A stretch of DNA of 44,913 bases from an uncultured Bacteroidota bacterium (GCA_903851465.1 CAINOI010000072.1:1-44913); one strand, 5' to 3'. Shown: positions 9,022 through 18,852, counted from the stretch's first letter. Program-made: numbers and translations. Notes: generated from the sequence alone by a model not told the origin.

Positions 9022-10362
9022 TTGGCTACAAAGATTGTCATATTAGGGGCAGGAGAAAGCGGTGTTGGTACTGCCTTATTAGCTAAGCAACAAGGATATA
9101 ATGTATTTGTGTCCGATGCAAGTGCTATCAAACCAATCTATCAAGCAGAACTAGAAGCTAATGCTATTCCATTTGAATCTGGTTCGCATGATGTTGAAAG
9201 AATTTTGGCTGCAGACGAAGTGATGAAAAGTCCAGGCATCCCAGAGAAGAATGAATTGGTAAAAGCAATACGTGCAAAGGGGATTCCTGTTATTAGTGAA
9301 ATTGAATTTGGCTATAGGTATAAAGGCAATAGTAAAATTGTTGCAATTACAGGAAGTAATGGTAAAACAACAACAACCTCTTTATTATACCATATCTGCA
9401 AAGTGGCAGATCAAGATGTAGCCATTGTGGGTAATATTGGTTTCTCTTTTGCAAGACAAATTGCAGTTGACCCAAAAAAGTTGTATGTCATTGAAGTAAG
9501 TTCTTTCCAGTTAGATGACATCAAAAACTTTAGACCTGATATTGCGATTCTATTAAATATCACCGAAGATCATTTAGACAGATACAATTACCAATTTGAA
9601 TATTATATCAAAAGCAAGTTTAGAATTATTGAGAATCAGACAGAAAAAGACTGCTTTATTTATTGCATTGACGACGAGGTCATCTTAAAACAATTAGAAC
9701 TACTAACTACATATACTAACCTACTACCATTTTCTATGAAACAAGAATTAAAAAAAGGCGGCTACATCAAGAATGATCAAATGATGTTAAAAATCCAAGA
9801 AGAAAGAGTGACTATGAGTATTTATGATTTTGCTTTAAAAGGTAAACATAATGCTTACAACACCATGGCTGCTAGCATTGCTGCAAGCACTTTAGGAATC
9901 CGAAAAGAAAAAATTCGAGAAGCAGTAAGCAATTTCCACAGCTTAGAACATAGAATGGAATTTGTTGCTACTGTAAAAGGGGTAGATTTCATCAATGACA
10001 GTAAGGCAACCAATGTCAATAGTACTTGGTATGCTTTAGAAAGTATGCAAAAGCCTACTATTTTGATTCTAGGAGGTGTAGACAAAGGGAATGATTATGC
10101 TTTAGTAGCAGACTTGGTAAAAGAAAAAGTAAAAGCCATTGTTTGTATGGGTACAGATAATGCAAAATTAATTGAATTCTTTAAAGGCAAAGTAGATCAT
10201 ATTATTGAAGTTGATTCTGCAAAAAAAGCAGTAAATGCTTCTTTTAAATTAGCTGAAAAAGGAGATGTAGTGTTATTGAGTCCTGCTTGTGCAAGTTTTG
10301 ATTTATTTAAAAATTATGAAGACAGAGGACAACAATTTAAAGAAAGCGTAAAAGAATTATAA
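9022..10362 (+). CDS. murD: UDP-N-acetylmuramoyl-L-alanine--D-glutamate ligase
   Basis: 446 residues. MurD adds D-glutamate to UDP-MurNAc-L-Ala. The N-terminal Rossmann part begins with KIVILGAGESGVGTA, followed by the Mur ligase P-loop ITGSNGKTTTTSLL, the central NITEDHLDRY and EHRMEFV, and the C-terminal INDSKATN and LSPACASFD. The start is TTG at 9022, one base after the mraY stop. No ATG lies nearby upstream, and the TTG gives the expected N-terminus. It is followed after 2 bp by ftsW. Confidence 0.96.
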   Translation: MATKIVILGAGESGVGTALLAKQQGYNVFVSDASAIKPIYQAELEANAIPFESGSHDVERILAADEVMKSPGIPEKNELVKAIRAKGIPVISEIEFGYRYKGNSKIVAITGSNGKTTTTSLLYHICKVADQDVAIVGNIGFSFARQIAVDPKKLYVIEVSSFQLDDIKNFRPDIAILLNITEDHLDRYNYQFEYYIKSKFRIIENQTEKDCFIYCIDDEVILKQLELLTTYTNLLPFSMKQELKKGGYIKNDQMMLKIQEERVTMSIYDFALKGKHNAYNTMAASIAASTLGIRKEKIREAVSNFHSLEHRMEFVATVKGVDFINDSKATNVNSTWYALESMQKPTILILGGVDKGNDYALVADLVKEKVKAIVCMGTDNAKLIEFFKGKVDHIIEVDSAKKAVNASFKLAEKGDVVLLSPACASFDLFKNYEDRGQQFKESVKEL

Positions 10363-10364
10363 TC

Positions 10365-11675
10365 ATGTTCAAAGAAACCACAGATAAGTTATTTTCTCAA
10401 ATGCCTTCTATTGGAGGGATGAGGGAACATCTAGACCAACGAACTAGAGGGGATAAATATATCTGGGGGTTAGTCATATTATTATCATTGATCTCTATAT
10501 TGGTCGTATATAGTGCAACAGGCTCATTGGCCTATAAAATGTATCGAGGTAACACAAGTTTTTATTTGTTTAAACAAATCGTATTTACTTTAATTGGTTT
10601 ATTAGTGGTATTTGGTTTACATAGAGTTAATTATACAGTTTTCTCACGGGTGGCAACTATTTTATTTATGCTTTCCGTGCCTTTATTGGTATATACATTA
10701 TTTTTTGGTGCTAAAATTAATGAAGGTAGCAGGTGGATAAAATTGCCCATTATTAATTTAACCATTCAAAGTAGTGATGTGGCTAAACTGGCTTTATTCA
10801 TGTATTTATCTAAAGTATTAAGCAAGAAGCAAGAAGTGATCAAGGATTTTAAGAAAGGGTTTTTGCCAGTAATTATTCCAGTATTCATTATCTGTGGTTT
10901 AATCATGCCTGCCAATTTATCAAACGCATTATTAACTGGTGCAACCTCTTTGCTTTTATTATTTATCGGAAGAGTTAGTTTTAAACATATTTTATTGACT
11001 ATTGGAGTAGCCATGATTCCTATAGTGATCATTATTAGTGTAGCAATTGCTACACACAAATCCAATCAAGGTACGATTGATGCAAGTAAACCAGTTGTTG
11101 CAGAGTCCTTAAAAAACTGGGGACGATTTGGAACTTGGGTGAATCGTGTTCAGGATTTCATGTATGCGAAAGACAATGAAGTACCGTATCAAGTGCAACA
11201 AGCAAAAATTGCTATTGCCAATGGTGGTATTTTTGTTGGACTAGGTCCGGGGAATAGTCAACAAAGGAATTTTTTACCACAGGCATATAATGATTTTATT
11301 TATGCAGTGATTATCGAAGAGTATGGATTAATGGGAGGCGCATTCATTATTTTTATTTATCTCGTATTTTTATTTAGATGTATCCGAATATTTAGAAAGT
11401 GTCCTTATGCATTTGGTGCTTTTTTAGCACTGGGGTTAAGCTTTACACTAATCATTCAAGCAGTGGCAAATATGGCAGTGAATGTGGCCATTGTGCCTGT
11501 GACTGGAGTGACTTTGCCGTTGTTAAGCATGGGCGGAAGCTCTTTTATTTTTACCTGTTGCTCAATTGGTTTGATATTAAGTGTTGCAAGAAATGTGGAG
11601 CAAATGGAAGGTAAGGCACCGGTTGAAACAGAAATTGAAATTCCTAACGAAAATATTGAGCCAGTTAATGCCTAA
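10365..11675 (+). CDS. ftsW: Septal peptidoglycan polymerase FtsW (SEDS family)
   Basis: 436 residues with about ten predicted membrane helices. The SEDS glycosyltransferase polymerises lipid II at the septum together with FtsI. Recognisable segments are VVYSATGS, GSRWIKLPIINLTIQSSDVAKLAL, the conserved LGPGNSQQRNFLPQAYNDFIYAVIIEE region, and TGVTLPLLSMGGSS near the C-terminus. RodA cannot be excluded by sequence alone, but the place between murD and murG identifies FtsW. The C-terminal tail (GKAPVETEIEIPNENIEPVNA) is acidic and cytoplasmic. Its last 8 bp overlap the murG start. Confidence 0.94.
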   Translation: MFKETTDKLFSQMPSIGGMREHLDQRTRGDKYIWGLVILLSLISILVVYSATGSLAYKMYRGNTSFYLFKQIVFTLIGLLVVFGLHRVNYTVFSRVATILFMLSVPLLVYTLFFGAKINEGSRWIKLPIINLTIQSSDVAKLALFMYLSKVLSKKQEVIKDFKKGFLPVIIPVFIICGLIMPANLSNALLTGATSLLLLFIGRVSFKHILLTIGVAMIPIVIIISVAIATHKSNQGTIDASKPVVAESLKNWGRFGTWVNRVQDFMYAKDNEVPYQVQQAKIAIANGGIFVGLGPGNSQQRNFLPQAYNDFIYAVIIEEYGLMGGAFIIFIYLVFLFRCIRIFRKCPYAFGAFLALGLSFTLIIQAVANMAVNVAIVPVTGVTLPLLSMGGSSFIFTCCSIGLILSVARNVEQMEGKAPVETEIEIPNENIEPVNA

Positions 11676-12783
11676 TCAAGCACCTACTCCTTTGCGCATC
11701 ATCATTGCTGGTGGTGGAACTGGCGGACATATTTTCCCAGCAATTGCTGTTGCACAAGCAATTCAAAAATTGCAACCAGATGCGACCATCTTATTTGTAG
11801 GTGCTCAAGGGAAAATGGAAATGGAGAAAGTGCCTCAGGCAGGGTATGAAATAGTTGGGTTAACAATTGCAGGGTTGAATAGACAAAATATCTTTAAAAA
11901 TTTGACTTTACCATTCAAGTTGATTAAAAGTTTTATTCAAGTTAAAACAATCTTCAACCAATTTAAACCTAATGCTGTATTTGGAGTAGGGGGCTATTCA
12001 AGTTTCCCTGTTTTAAAATACGCACAAGCAAAGGGGATACCAACTTTCATTCATGAAGCGAATGCATTTGCAGGGAAAGCCAATCAGTGGTTAGGTAAAC
12101 AAGCTACTAAGATATTTACTGGTACAAAAGGCATGGAAGCTTTTTTTCCATTTAAGAAGATACAGATTACAGGCAATCCAGTAAGACAAAATATTGCAGA
12201 GGGCGGCATAGCTAAAGAAGCTGCATTGTTACAATTTGGATTGTTGCCCAATCATACAACATTATTAATTATTGGAGGCAGCTTGGGAGCGGCTTCTATC
12301 AATCAAGCGATTCAACAAAATTTACAAGCATTTGAGAAGATGGGTCTTCAATTAATTTGGCAGACTGGAAAGCCGAATGCAGCAACATATAATACGGCAG
12401 CAAAAGAATTTGGAAATGTGTATGTAGATAGTTTTATCAATGACATGAGTGCTGCTTATGCCGCCGCCGACTTGGTTGTAAGTCGTTCAGGTGCGATGGC
12501 AGTGGCAGAAATAGCCATGTCTGGTAAAGGATGCATTTTTGTACCCTATCCTCATGCAGCAGAAGACCATCAGACTTTTAATGCAGAAGTGTTGGTAAAA
12601 GAAAATGCAGCACAAATGATTGCAGATAAAAATGTTATAATCGAATTGCTTCCTATGATTGAAAAATTAATGGCGAACAAAAATTTGGTGAACGAGATGG
12701 AAACAAAGATTAAAACATTTGCTTGGAAGCATGCAGATCAGGTGATAGCAGCAGAAATTATTCATGAAATAGCATCTAAATAG
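11668..12783 (+). CDS. murG: UDP-GlcNAc:lipid I GlcNAc transferase MurG
   Basis: 371 residues from the ATG at 11668, which overlaps the end of ftsW by 8 bp. The frame is open further upstream to 11581, but that part lies inside ftsW and has no family similarity. MurG is a membrane-associated GT28 enzyme that converts lipid I into lipid II. The N-terminal phosphate-binding loop IIIAGGGTGGHIFPA, GVGGYSSFP, HEANAFAGKAN, TGNPVR, the second glycine loop IIGGSLGAASIN, SRSGAMAVAE and VPYPHAAEDHQ are all conserved. Confidence 0.96.
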   Translation: MPNQAPTPLRIIIAGGGTGGHIFPAIAVAQAIQKLQPDATILFVGAQGKMEMEKVPQAGYEIVGLTIAGLNRQNIFKNLTLPFKLIKSFIQVKTIFNQFKPNAVFGVGGYSSFPVLKYAQAKGIPTFIHEANAFAGKANQWLGKQATKIFTGTKGMEAFFPFKKIQITGNPVRQNIAEGGIAKEAALLQFGLLPNHTTLLIIGGSLGAASINQAIQQNLQAFEKMGLQLIWQTGKPNAATYNTAAKEFGNVYVDSFINDMSAAYAAADLVVSRSGAMAVAEIAMSGKGCIFVPYPHAAEDHQTFNAEVLVKENAAQMIADKNVIIELLPMIEKLMANKNLVNEMETKIKTFAWKHADQVIAAEIIHEIASK

Positions 12784-12793
12784 AACAACTGAT

Positions 12794-14152
12794 ATGAATC
12801 CACTAACCAACTTGAAACGTATTTATTTTATTGGCATCGGCGGTATTGGGATGAGCGCCTTGGCTAGGTATTTTAATACACAAGGGGTAGTCGTATCTGG
12901 TTATGACAAAACACCCACTGCATTGACGGACAGTTTAAGCTTAGAGGGTATCTCAATTCATTTTGAAGATGATTTAAGTCAAATGGATAAGGAGGCTACA
13001 GTCATTGTTTATACTCCAGCTATACCTGCAGAACACAAAGAGTTGAATTTCTTTAAAGACAACGGTTATTTAGTGGTAAAGCGAAGTGATGTCTTACAAT
13101 GGGTAACAGAAAATGCATTTACAATTGGCATAGCTGGCACGCATGGTAAAACGACTACTACTTCAATGACTGCACATATTTTAAGACATACTGGTTATGG
13201 TTGTAATGCATTTTTAGGCGGCATCGCTTCTAATTACGATACGAATTTTTGGAGTCACGAAAAAAATGTAGTCGTCGTGGAAGCAGATGAATATGATAGA
13301 AGCTTTCTAAAGTTATCTCCTAATATTGCTGTCATCACAGCTGTTGATCCAGATCATTTAGACATCTATGGCACAGCAGAAGAAGTATTAAAAGCCTTTG
13401 GACAATATGCAGATAAGATTAAACCTGGAGGGATCTTGATTCAGAAATTAGGTACGACAGTCCATACAAGTGTAACGAATAAAATAATTGCAACTTACGG
13501 GTACAATCAAGAAAAAGCCTCCTATCATACAAGCGCATTAAAAGTGGTGGACGGTGCGTATATTTTTGATTTAGTGCATCCAAATGGGGTACTTAAAGAT
13601 GTGGTATTGAATATGGGCGGATTGCACAATGTAGAAAATGCCACAGCTGCAATTGCTATAGCGCTGAGTCTTGGTATTGAGGATGAAAAAATTATCGCAG
13701 CAGTGGCAGACTTTAAAGGAGTGAAACGTCGATTTGAGTATAAAGTTAAAACGGCCAGTAAGGTATTGATAGATGATTATGCGCATCATCCCGAAGAACT
13801 AAGTGCATTGATTAGTGGTGTAAAAAGTATTTTCCCTAATCAAAAAATGGTTTTAGTATTCCAGCCACATTTATACAGTAGAACACAAGATCAAGCTGCT
13901 GGTTTTTCAGCTACATTGGATCAAGCAGATGAAGTTATTTTATTACCTATCTATCCAGCCAGAGAATTGCCGATACCAGGAGTGACAAGTGAAATGCTAT
14001 TGTCTGCAATGACAATTGAGAAGAAACAAGTGATGTCAAAAGAACAACTCATGGCATGGGCAGCATCTACAGAAGACAAGTTAATCGTGATGGCTGGGGC
14101 AGGGGACATTGATGTATGTATCAATCAAATTAAAGACATCCTTACAAAATAG
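12794..14152 (+). CDS. murC: UDP-N-acetylmuramate--L-alanine ligase
   Basis: 452 residues. MurC is the first Mur ligase and attaches L-alanine to UDP-MurNAc. It has the N-terminal IYFIGIGGIGMSALA, the P-loop IAGTHGKTTTTSM, VVEADEYDRSF, DPDHLDIY, VKRRFEYK, DDYAHHPEELSA and VFQPHLYSRT. The AGTHGKT variant of the P-loop is characteristic of MurC. Ten bp separate it from murG. Fusion with ddl, as seen in some lineages, is not present. Confidence 0.96.
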   Translation: MNPLTNLKRIYFIGIGGIGMSALARYFNTQGVVVSGYDKTPTALTDSLSLEGISIHFEDDLSQMDKEATVIVYTPAIPAEHKELNFFKDNGYLVVKRSDVLQWVTENAFTIGIAGTHGKTTTTSMTAHILRHTGYGCNAFLGGIASNYDTNFWSHEKNVVVVEADEYDRSFLKLSPNIAVITAVDPDHLDIYGTAEEVLKAFGQYADKIKPGGILIQKLGTTVHTSVTNKIIATYGYNQEKASYHTSALKVVDGAYIFDLVHPNGVLKDVVLNMGGLHNVENATAAIAIALSLGIEDEKIIAAVADFKGVKRRFEYKVKTASKVLIDDYAHHPEELSALISGVKSIFPNQKMVLVFQPHLYSRTQDQAAGFSATLDQADEVILLPIYPARELPIPGVTSEMLLSAMTIEKKQVMSKEQLMAWAASTEDKLIVMAGAGDIDVCINQIKDILTK

Positions 14153-14155
14153 TAC

Positions 14156-15262
14156 ATGAAACAATGGCAAAAAATAGTAATTAGAATTATTTGGAGCATT
14201 GCTGCTGCAGGGCTTATTGTGCTTTTTGTGGTTTCTTGGAAAGCTAAAAGTGCAAAGCAATTAAAGGATATACAAGTTGAATTAGTAGGAGAAAGCGCAC
14301 AGGCTTTATTTATGGATGAAATTGCTATAAGATCTATTTTGAATGACCAAGGCGTACAAGTAGGCATACCAATTGAAAAAATTAATTTAACGGAGTTAGA
14401 GCAATTTATTGAAAAAACTGAATGGGTCAAAAATGCAGAATTTTTTATCAATAATAAATTGACTTTAGAAGTAAAAATTGAACAAAGAATTCCAATTGCC
14501 AGGGTATTTACTGCAAGTGGATCTTCATTTTATATTGACAATGAAGGTTGGAGACTGCCTTTAAAACAGTTGACAGTCTTAAATCTTCCAGTATTTACTG
14601 GCTTTCCTACGGATCAGCCAAAACTATCAAAGCCGGACAGTAGCTTGTTGAAAGATGTTTTATTTTTTGCAAAGACAATTCAAAAAGATAGTTTTTTTAT
14701 GGCTCAAGTGGCGCAGGTGAATGTTGAACCAAATGGGACTTTTCAAATGGTTCCAACACTCGGGGATCACGTCGTTTTATTGGGAACGATAGACCAGCTA
14801 GAGGATAAATTAAACCGTTTATTTACTTTTTATAAAAAAGTGTGGGTAGGGTCTGGTATCAATGCCTATCAATACATTGATTGCAGATTTAATCATCAAG
14901 TGGTTGCTTTAAAAAAAGGGTTACAGCCAATACAGTTTACAGGCGATTTTAAGTTGCTTACAGGAGACTCAACTTTATTGATGCAAGCCCCAGTGATCAT
15001 TACAGATAGTGTAGTGAAAGCATCCCCCGTCTTGATGGATTCAGCTAGCCCCCCAATATTGAAAGTGAATAAAGCGGTACCTGCAAAAGCGGCTAAGGCT
15101 AAATTAGTGACTGCTTCATCCAAGAAAAAAGTTCAAGTAAAAGCGGTAAAATCTAAGCCTAAAATGAACAATAAACCTAAAAATAATTCGTTAATAAAAA
15201 AGAATAAGACTGCAAAGGCCATCATGCCTAAGAAGTTGAAGTCTCCAACTACGAAAAACTAA
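14156..15262 (+). CDS. ftsQ: Cell division protein FtsQ with basic C-terminal tail
   Basis: 368 residues. One membrane helix lies near residues 9-28 and a POTRA-like region follows (about 35-110, containing IEKTEWVKNAEFFINNKLTL). A beta domain with FYIDNEGWRLPL comes next. FtsQ bridges the cytoplasmic ring and septal synthases through FtsB/FtsL. The call rests on topology, these motifs and position between murC and ftsA. The last ~65 residues are low-complexity and strongly basic (Lys/Ala/Pro rich, e.g. KAAKAKLVTASSKKK), which ordinary FtsQ lacks. It is 3 bp after murC. Confidence 0.88.
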   Translation: MKQWQKIVIRIIWSIAAAGLIVLFVVSWKAKSAKQLKDIQVELVGESAQALFMDEIAIRSILNDQGVQVGIPIEKINLTELEQFIEKTEWVKNAEFFINNKLTLEVKIEQRIPIARVFTASGSSFYIDNEGWRLPLKQLTVLNLPVFTGFPTDQPKLSKPDSSLLKDVLFFAKTIQKDSFFMAQVAQVNVEPNGTFQMVPTLGDHVVLLGTIDQLEDKLNRLFTFYKKVWVGSGINAYQYIDCRFNHQVVALKKGLQPIQFTGDFKLLTGDSTLLMQAPVIITDSVVKASPVLMDSASPPILKVNKAVPAKAAKAKLVTASSKKKVQVKAVKSKPKMNNKPKNNSLIKKNKTAKAIMPKKLKSPTTKN

Positions 15263-15280
15263 CAACTAAAACCTATAAAA

Positions 15281-16681
15281 ATGAGTCAGAACGATTCTCC
15301 CATCATTGTGGGTCTTGACATTGGTACAACAAAAATTGCAGCGATTGCCGGAAGAAAGAATGAATTTGGGAAATTAGAAATCCTAGGTTTTGGTCGTGCA
15401 AATAGTAATGGAGTGCAACATGGTCAAGTATTAAACATTGATCAAACGATTAAAGCAATTCAACAAGCTTTACAAAATTGTCATTTAAGTAATCCAGATT
15501 TAGAAATCCACGAAGTGTATGTGGGTATCGCTGGTCACCATATTAAGAGTTTACAAACAAGAGGAGATCAAGTAAGACAGGATGCTGAAAATGAGATTCA
15601 GGCTTGGGAAATTGAGCAATTGATCAACAACCAAAGAAAAACTTTTATTCCTGCAGGAGATCAAATCATTGATGTGATTCCTCAAGAATTTCATGTAGAT
15701 AATAACCAAAATATCAAAGACCCAGTTGGGGTAAATGGTGTTAAAGTTGGGGCCAATTTTCACATTATTACAGGAGACAGAAATGCCATCCGCAATATCA
15801 ATCGTTCAGTAGAAAGAAGTGGTTTGGTTACAAAAGACTTAGTACTTCAGCCTTTAGCATCTGCAAGTGCTGTCATGAGCGATATTGATATGGAAGCGGG
15901 GGTTGCTATTTTAGATATCGGTGGTGGTACAAGTGACCTTGCTGTGTTCTATGAAGGTATTTTAAAACATACTGCAGTGATTCCATTTGGAGGAGAAAAT
16001 ATCACCAATGATATCAGAATGGGATTAGGTGTATTAAAGAGTCAAGCAGAAGCGATGAAAGTGCAGTTTGGAAGTGCATTGTCTGATGAAGCAAAAGCAA
16101 ATGCTTATGTAACAATCCCTGGATTAAAAGGGATGCCTGCAAAAGAAATCAGTGTAAAGAACCTAGCGGCTATTATACAAGCTAGAATGAGTGAAATTCT
16201 TGATTTTGTTACCTACCATTTAAAACAAGTTGGATTGGATAGCCGTATGTTGAATGGCGGTGTGATCTTGACTGGTGGCGGATCTCAATTAAAGCATTTG
16301 ATTCAATTAACTGAATACATTACTGGTTTGAATGCAAGAATTGGCTTACCAAATGAACATTTAGCTCCGAATCATATTGATGAATTAAAGAAGCCAATGT
16401 ATTCAACTTGTATTGGTTTGATCTTGAAAGGCTACAATGATTATGAGCAAAATTATAAAGTGTTTACAGAAACTTATAAGAAGGTAGAAGTGCCAAAAGC
16501 ATTGACTGTAAATGCTGCAGTTTCAAATCATCAAAATACGACTCAAAGAACAAATCCACAACCAGTTGTGACAACTGTTTCAGAGGAGCAAATTGAAAAA
16601 AGAAAAAGTAAGTTCTGGGACCGTTTCAAGAACAACTTAATCGAAATTTTTAACGAAGAAGAAGACAAACCATTAGCATAA
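15281..16681 (+). CDS. ftsA: Cell division protein FtsA
   Basis: 466 residues. FtsA is an actin-fold ATPase that anchors FtsZ filaments to the membrane. Visible are the phosphate-1 loop VGLDIGTTKIAAIAG, the 1C/SHS2 region, the phosphate-2 loop ILDIGGGTSDLAVF and the adenosine motif VILTGGGSQLKH. A C-terminal amphipathic helix (KFWDRFKNNLIEIF) fits the membrane-targeting sequence and is separated from the core by a variable linker. It is 18 bp after ftsQ and 104 bp before ftsZ. Confidence 0.96.
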   Translation: MSQNDSPIIVGLDIGTTKIAAIAGRKNEFGKLEILGFGRANSNGVQHGQVLNIDQTIKAIQQALQNCHLSNPDLEIHEVYVGIAGHHIKSLQTRGDQVRQDAENEIQAWEIEQLINNQRKTFIPAGDQIIDVIPQEFHVDNNQNIKDPVGVNGVKVGANFHIITGDRNAIRNINRSVERSGLVTKDLVLQPLASASAVMSDIDMEAGVAILDIGGGTSDLAVFYEGILKHTAVIPFGGENITNDIRMGLGVLKSQAEAMKVQFGSALSDEAKANAYVTIPGLKGMPAKEISVKNLAAIIQARMSEILDFVTYHLKQVGLDSRMLNGGVILTGGGSQLKHLIQLTEYITGLNARIGLPNEHLAPNHIDELKKPMYSTCIGLILKGYNDYEQNYKVFTETYKKVEVPKALTVNAAVSNHQNTTQRTNPQPVVTTVSEEQIEKRKSKFWDRFKNNLIEIFNEEEDKPLA

Positions 16682-16785
16682 AAATTACCCACATATCGTT
16701 TATAACTTATAGAACATAATCGATTGAAATCAAGTAATTTAGATCTAATTACGACTAACTAACCTAACTATAAAAACAAATCCGA

Positions 16786-18777
16786 ATGATTCAATTTGAC
16801 TTGCCCAAGCAAAAATCATCCATCATCAAAGTTCTTGGTGTTGGAGGCGGAGGAAGCAATGCCGTTAACTTCATGTTTCAACAAGATATTGAAGGGGTAG
16901 ATTTTATCATATGCAATACAGATTCTAAGGCCATCGAACAAAGTTTAGTGCCTAATAAAATTCAATTAGGACCACATTTGACCCAAGGTTTGGGTGCGGG
17001 TGCGGATCCTTCAGTAGGCAAAATGGCGACAGAAGAGTCTTTAGAAGAGATCAAAAGAATTTTAGAAGTGAATACCAAAATGGCATTCATTACAGTTGGA
17101 ATGGGGGGTGGAACTGGAACAGGTGGTGCCCCAATCATTGCAAAAATTTGTAAAGATTTAGGCATTTTAACTGTAGGGATTGTAACGACGCCATTTGGTT
17201 TTGAAGGACCTCGTCGTCAAAAACAAGCAGAAGAAGGGATCAATGAATTGAAGCCTTATGTAGATACTTTATTGGTTATTTCTAATGACAAGTTGCGTGT
17301 ACAATATGGCAATTTGAAAATGAAAGAAGCCTTTACCAAAGCAGATAATGTTTTGGCAACGGCAGCAAAGTGTATCACAGATGTGATCAATAGCCGAGGT
17401 CATATCATTGTTGATTTTGCAGATGTTTGTACTGTAATGAAGAATGGTGGTGTAGCTATTTTAGGAAAGGCAGAAGTTGCAGGAGAAAACAGAGCAGAAA
17501 GAGCCATCGAAGAAGCGTTGAATTCGCCATTGTTGAATGACAATGATATCAAAGGAGCTAAATGGATTTTATTAAATATCAATAGTGCCGAAGGGGATTA
17601 TGAATGTAGCATGGATGAACTAGAAACCATCAATACAATTTTACGAGCTCGTACAGGTGAACACAGCGATGTGATTATGGGCATGGGCTATGATGAAACC
17701 TTAGGTGATAAATTAGGCATTACATTAATTGCAACTGGATTTGAACATAAAGATCCATTTAAAAAAGAAGCAGTTAAGGAAGTAGAAGTGCCAATGGAAG
17801 AAAAAATTGTAATGACTTTACAGTCTGAACAAGCTGCCCCAATTGAACCAACTGCCACTGCACCAGAAGTGCCTGAAGCACTTGCAACAGTGGATGCCGT
17901 TGAAATGACAACCGAAGCTGTTGAAATTATATTGGACGAATTAGCACCTACCATGCAAGCCTTTGAAATGCCTGAAATGAGCAATGTTTATGTTTCAGCA
18001 CCAGATTATGAAGAAGAGGAAGAAACAATTTTTGAAGAAGAAGTGATTGCTCAAGCTATAGAATTAGAAGCATTTGTTGAAGAAGAAGAGGAGCAGATGG
18101 TCCTTCAGGAAGAGGTGTTCGAAGCCACTAATGAATCATTTGAAGAAGAAGTATTTGAGGAAACAATTGTTGAAGAAGCAGCTGAAGTATTTGAATTAAA
18201 TATGGAAGAAGAAACACCAAATTTTACGACTGAATTTGTGTTGAATAAGCCAATGAATATTTATGCCGAAGCTGAATCAGAAGTTGAAGCAGCGTCTGAG
18301 CCAGTGGTTACAGCCATTGTTGAAGCAACTATTAATGCTGCAGTGGTAGAAGCTACTGAAACAGCAGTGCCTGATAATTCTGAAAGCATAGAGACCTCAT
18401 TTAGAAATGTAGTTGTAGAAGAAGAAGAACCAACAATGCAATTGGTGATGCGTGAAGCTTCAGTTGTAACAGAACAAAATAGACCACAACATTCAAGCTT
18501 TGATATTTCTTTGGACAATTCAGAAGAGCAAAAACGTAAAGTGGCTGAGCGTATTCAAAAATTAAGAAATTTATCTTTCAATATTAACAATGGCGCGGAT
18601 CCTGGTGTAGAGTTTGATGCAGTGCCGGCCTATGTTAGAAGAAACCTGGATTTGTTTGGTAATACCATGGCTTCTGTAGAAAACTATTACAGTAAGTATA
18701 CAGTGGAGCAAGATGAAAACAACCAAACGCAGATTTCTACCATCAATTCATTCTTAGATGGTAAAAAGCCTGATTAA
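16786..18777 (+). CDS. ftsZ: Cell division protein FtsZ, with long acidic linker
   Basis: 663 residues against ~380 in E. coli. FtsZ is the tubulin-like GTPase that forms the division ring. The GTPase core (about 1-330) has VLGVGGGGSNAVN, NTDSKAIE, the tubulin signature GGGTGTGGAP and DFADVCTVM. Residues about 335-575 form a Glu-rich, low-complexity linker. A conserved C-terminal segment VPAYVRRNLDLF starts at residue 613 and is followed by ~40 more residues ending INSFLDGKKPD. As I recall, Bacteroidota FtsZ proteins commonly have such a tail after the binding peptide. A 104-bp AT-rich gap after ftsA could hold a promoter, but I see no consensus one. A strong terminator follows. Confidence 0.96.
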   Translation: MIQFDLPKQKSSIIKVLGVGGGGSNAVNFMFQQDIEGVDFIICNTDSKAIEQSLVPNKIQLGPHLTQGLGAGADPSVGKMATEESLEEIKRILEVNTKMAFITVGMGGGTGTGGAPIIAKICKDLGILTVGIVTTPFGFEGPRRQKQAEEGINELKPYVDTLLVISNDKLRVQYGNLKMKEAFTKADNVLATAAKCITDVINSRGHIIVDFADVCTVMKNGGVAILGKAEVAGENRAERAIEEALNSPLLNDNDIKGAKWILLNINSAEGDYECSMDELETINTILRARTGEHSDVIMGMGYDETLGDKLGITLIATGFEHKDPFKKEAVKEVEVPMEEKIVMTLQSEQAAPIEPTATAPEVPEALATVDAVEMTTEAVEIILDELAPTMQAFEMPEMSNVYVSAPDYEEEEETIFEEEVIAQAIELEAFVEEEEEQMVLQEEVFEATNESFEEEVFEETIVEEAAEVFELNMEEETPNFTTEFVLNKPMNIYAEAESEVEAASEPVVTAIVEATINAAVVEATETAVPDNSESIETSFRNVVVEEEEPTMQLVMREASVVTEQNRPQHSSFDISLDNSEEQKRKVAERIQKLRNLSFNINNGADPGVEFDAVPAYVRRNLDLFGNTMASVENYYSKYTVEQDENNQTQISTINSFLDGKKPD

Positions 18778-18809
18778 AATCGTTTTTATAGAACAGTTGA
18801 TTTAGTTGG

Positions 18810-18839
18810 AACCCTGCCTGAAAAGGCGGGGTTTTTTTA
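18810..18839 (+). terminator. Rho-independent terminator of the dcw operon
   Basis: A 9-bp GC-rich stem (AACCCTGCC at 18810-18818 with GGCGGGGTT at 18825-18833, one G-U pair) with a 6-nt loop TGAAAA is followed by a run of T. It starts 32 bp after the ftsZ stop and ends just before the next gene. Confidence 0.9.
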
Positions 18840-18852
18840 TTTACCTTTAGGT

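Noticed and set aside
11581-11667. N-terminal extension of murG
   Set aside because: The extra 29 codons lie in ftsW and are basic shadow sequence; MurG begins at the ATG at 11668.
16682-16785. Promoter for ftsZ in the ftsA-ftsZ gap
   Set aside because: No TAnnTTTG with an upstream TTTG was found; the 104 bp are AT-rich but otherwise featureless.
17688-18518. Minus-strand Ser/Ala-rich open frames inside ftsZ
   Set aside because: They are shadows of the Glu-rich linker codons (GAA/GCA read backwards as Ser/Cys/Ala), with no start or promoter context.
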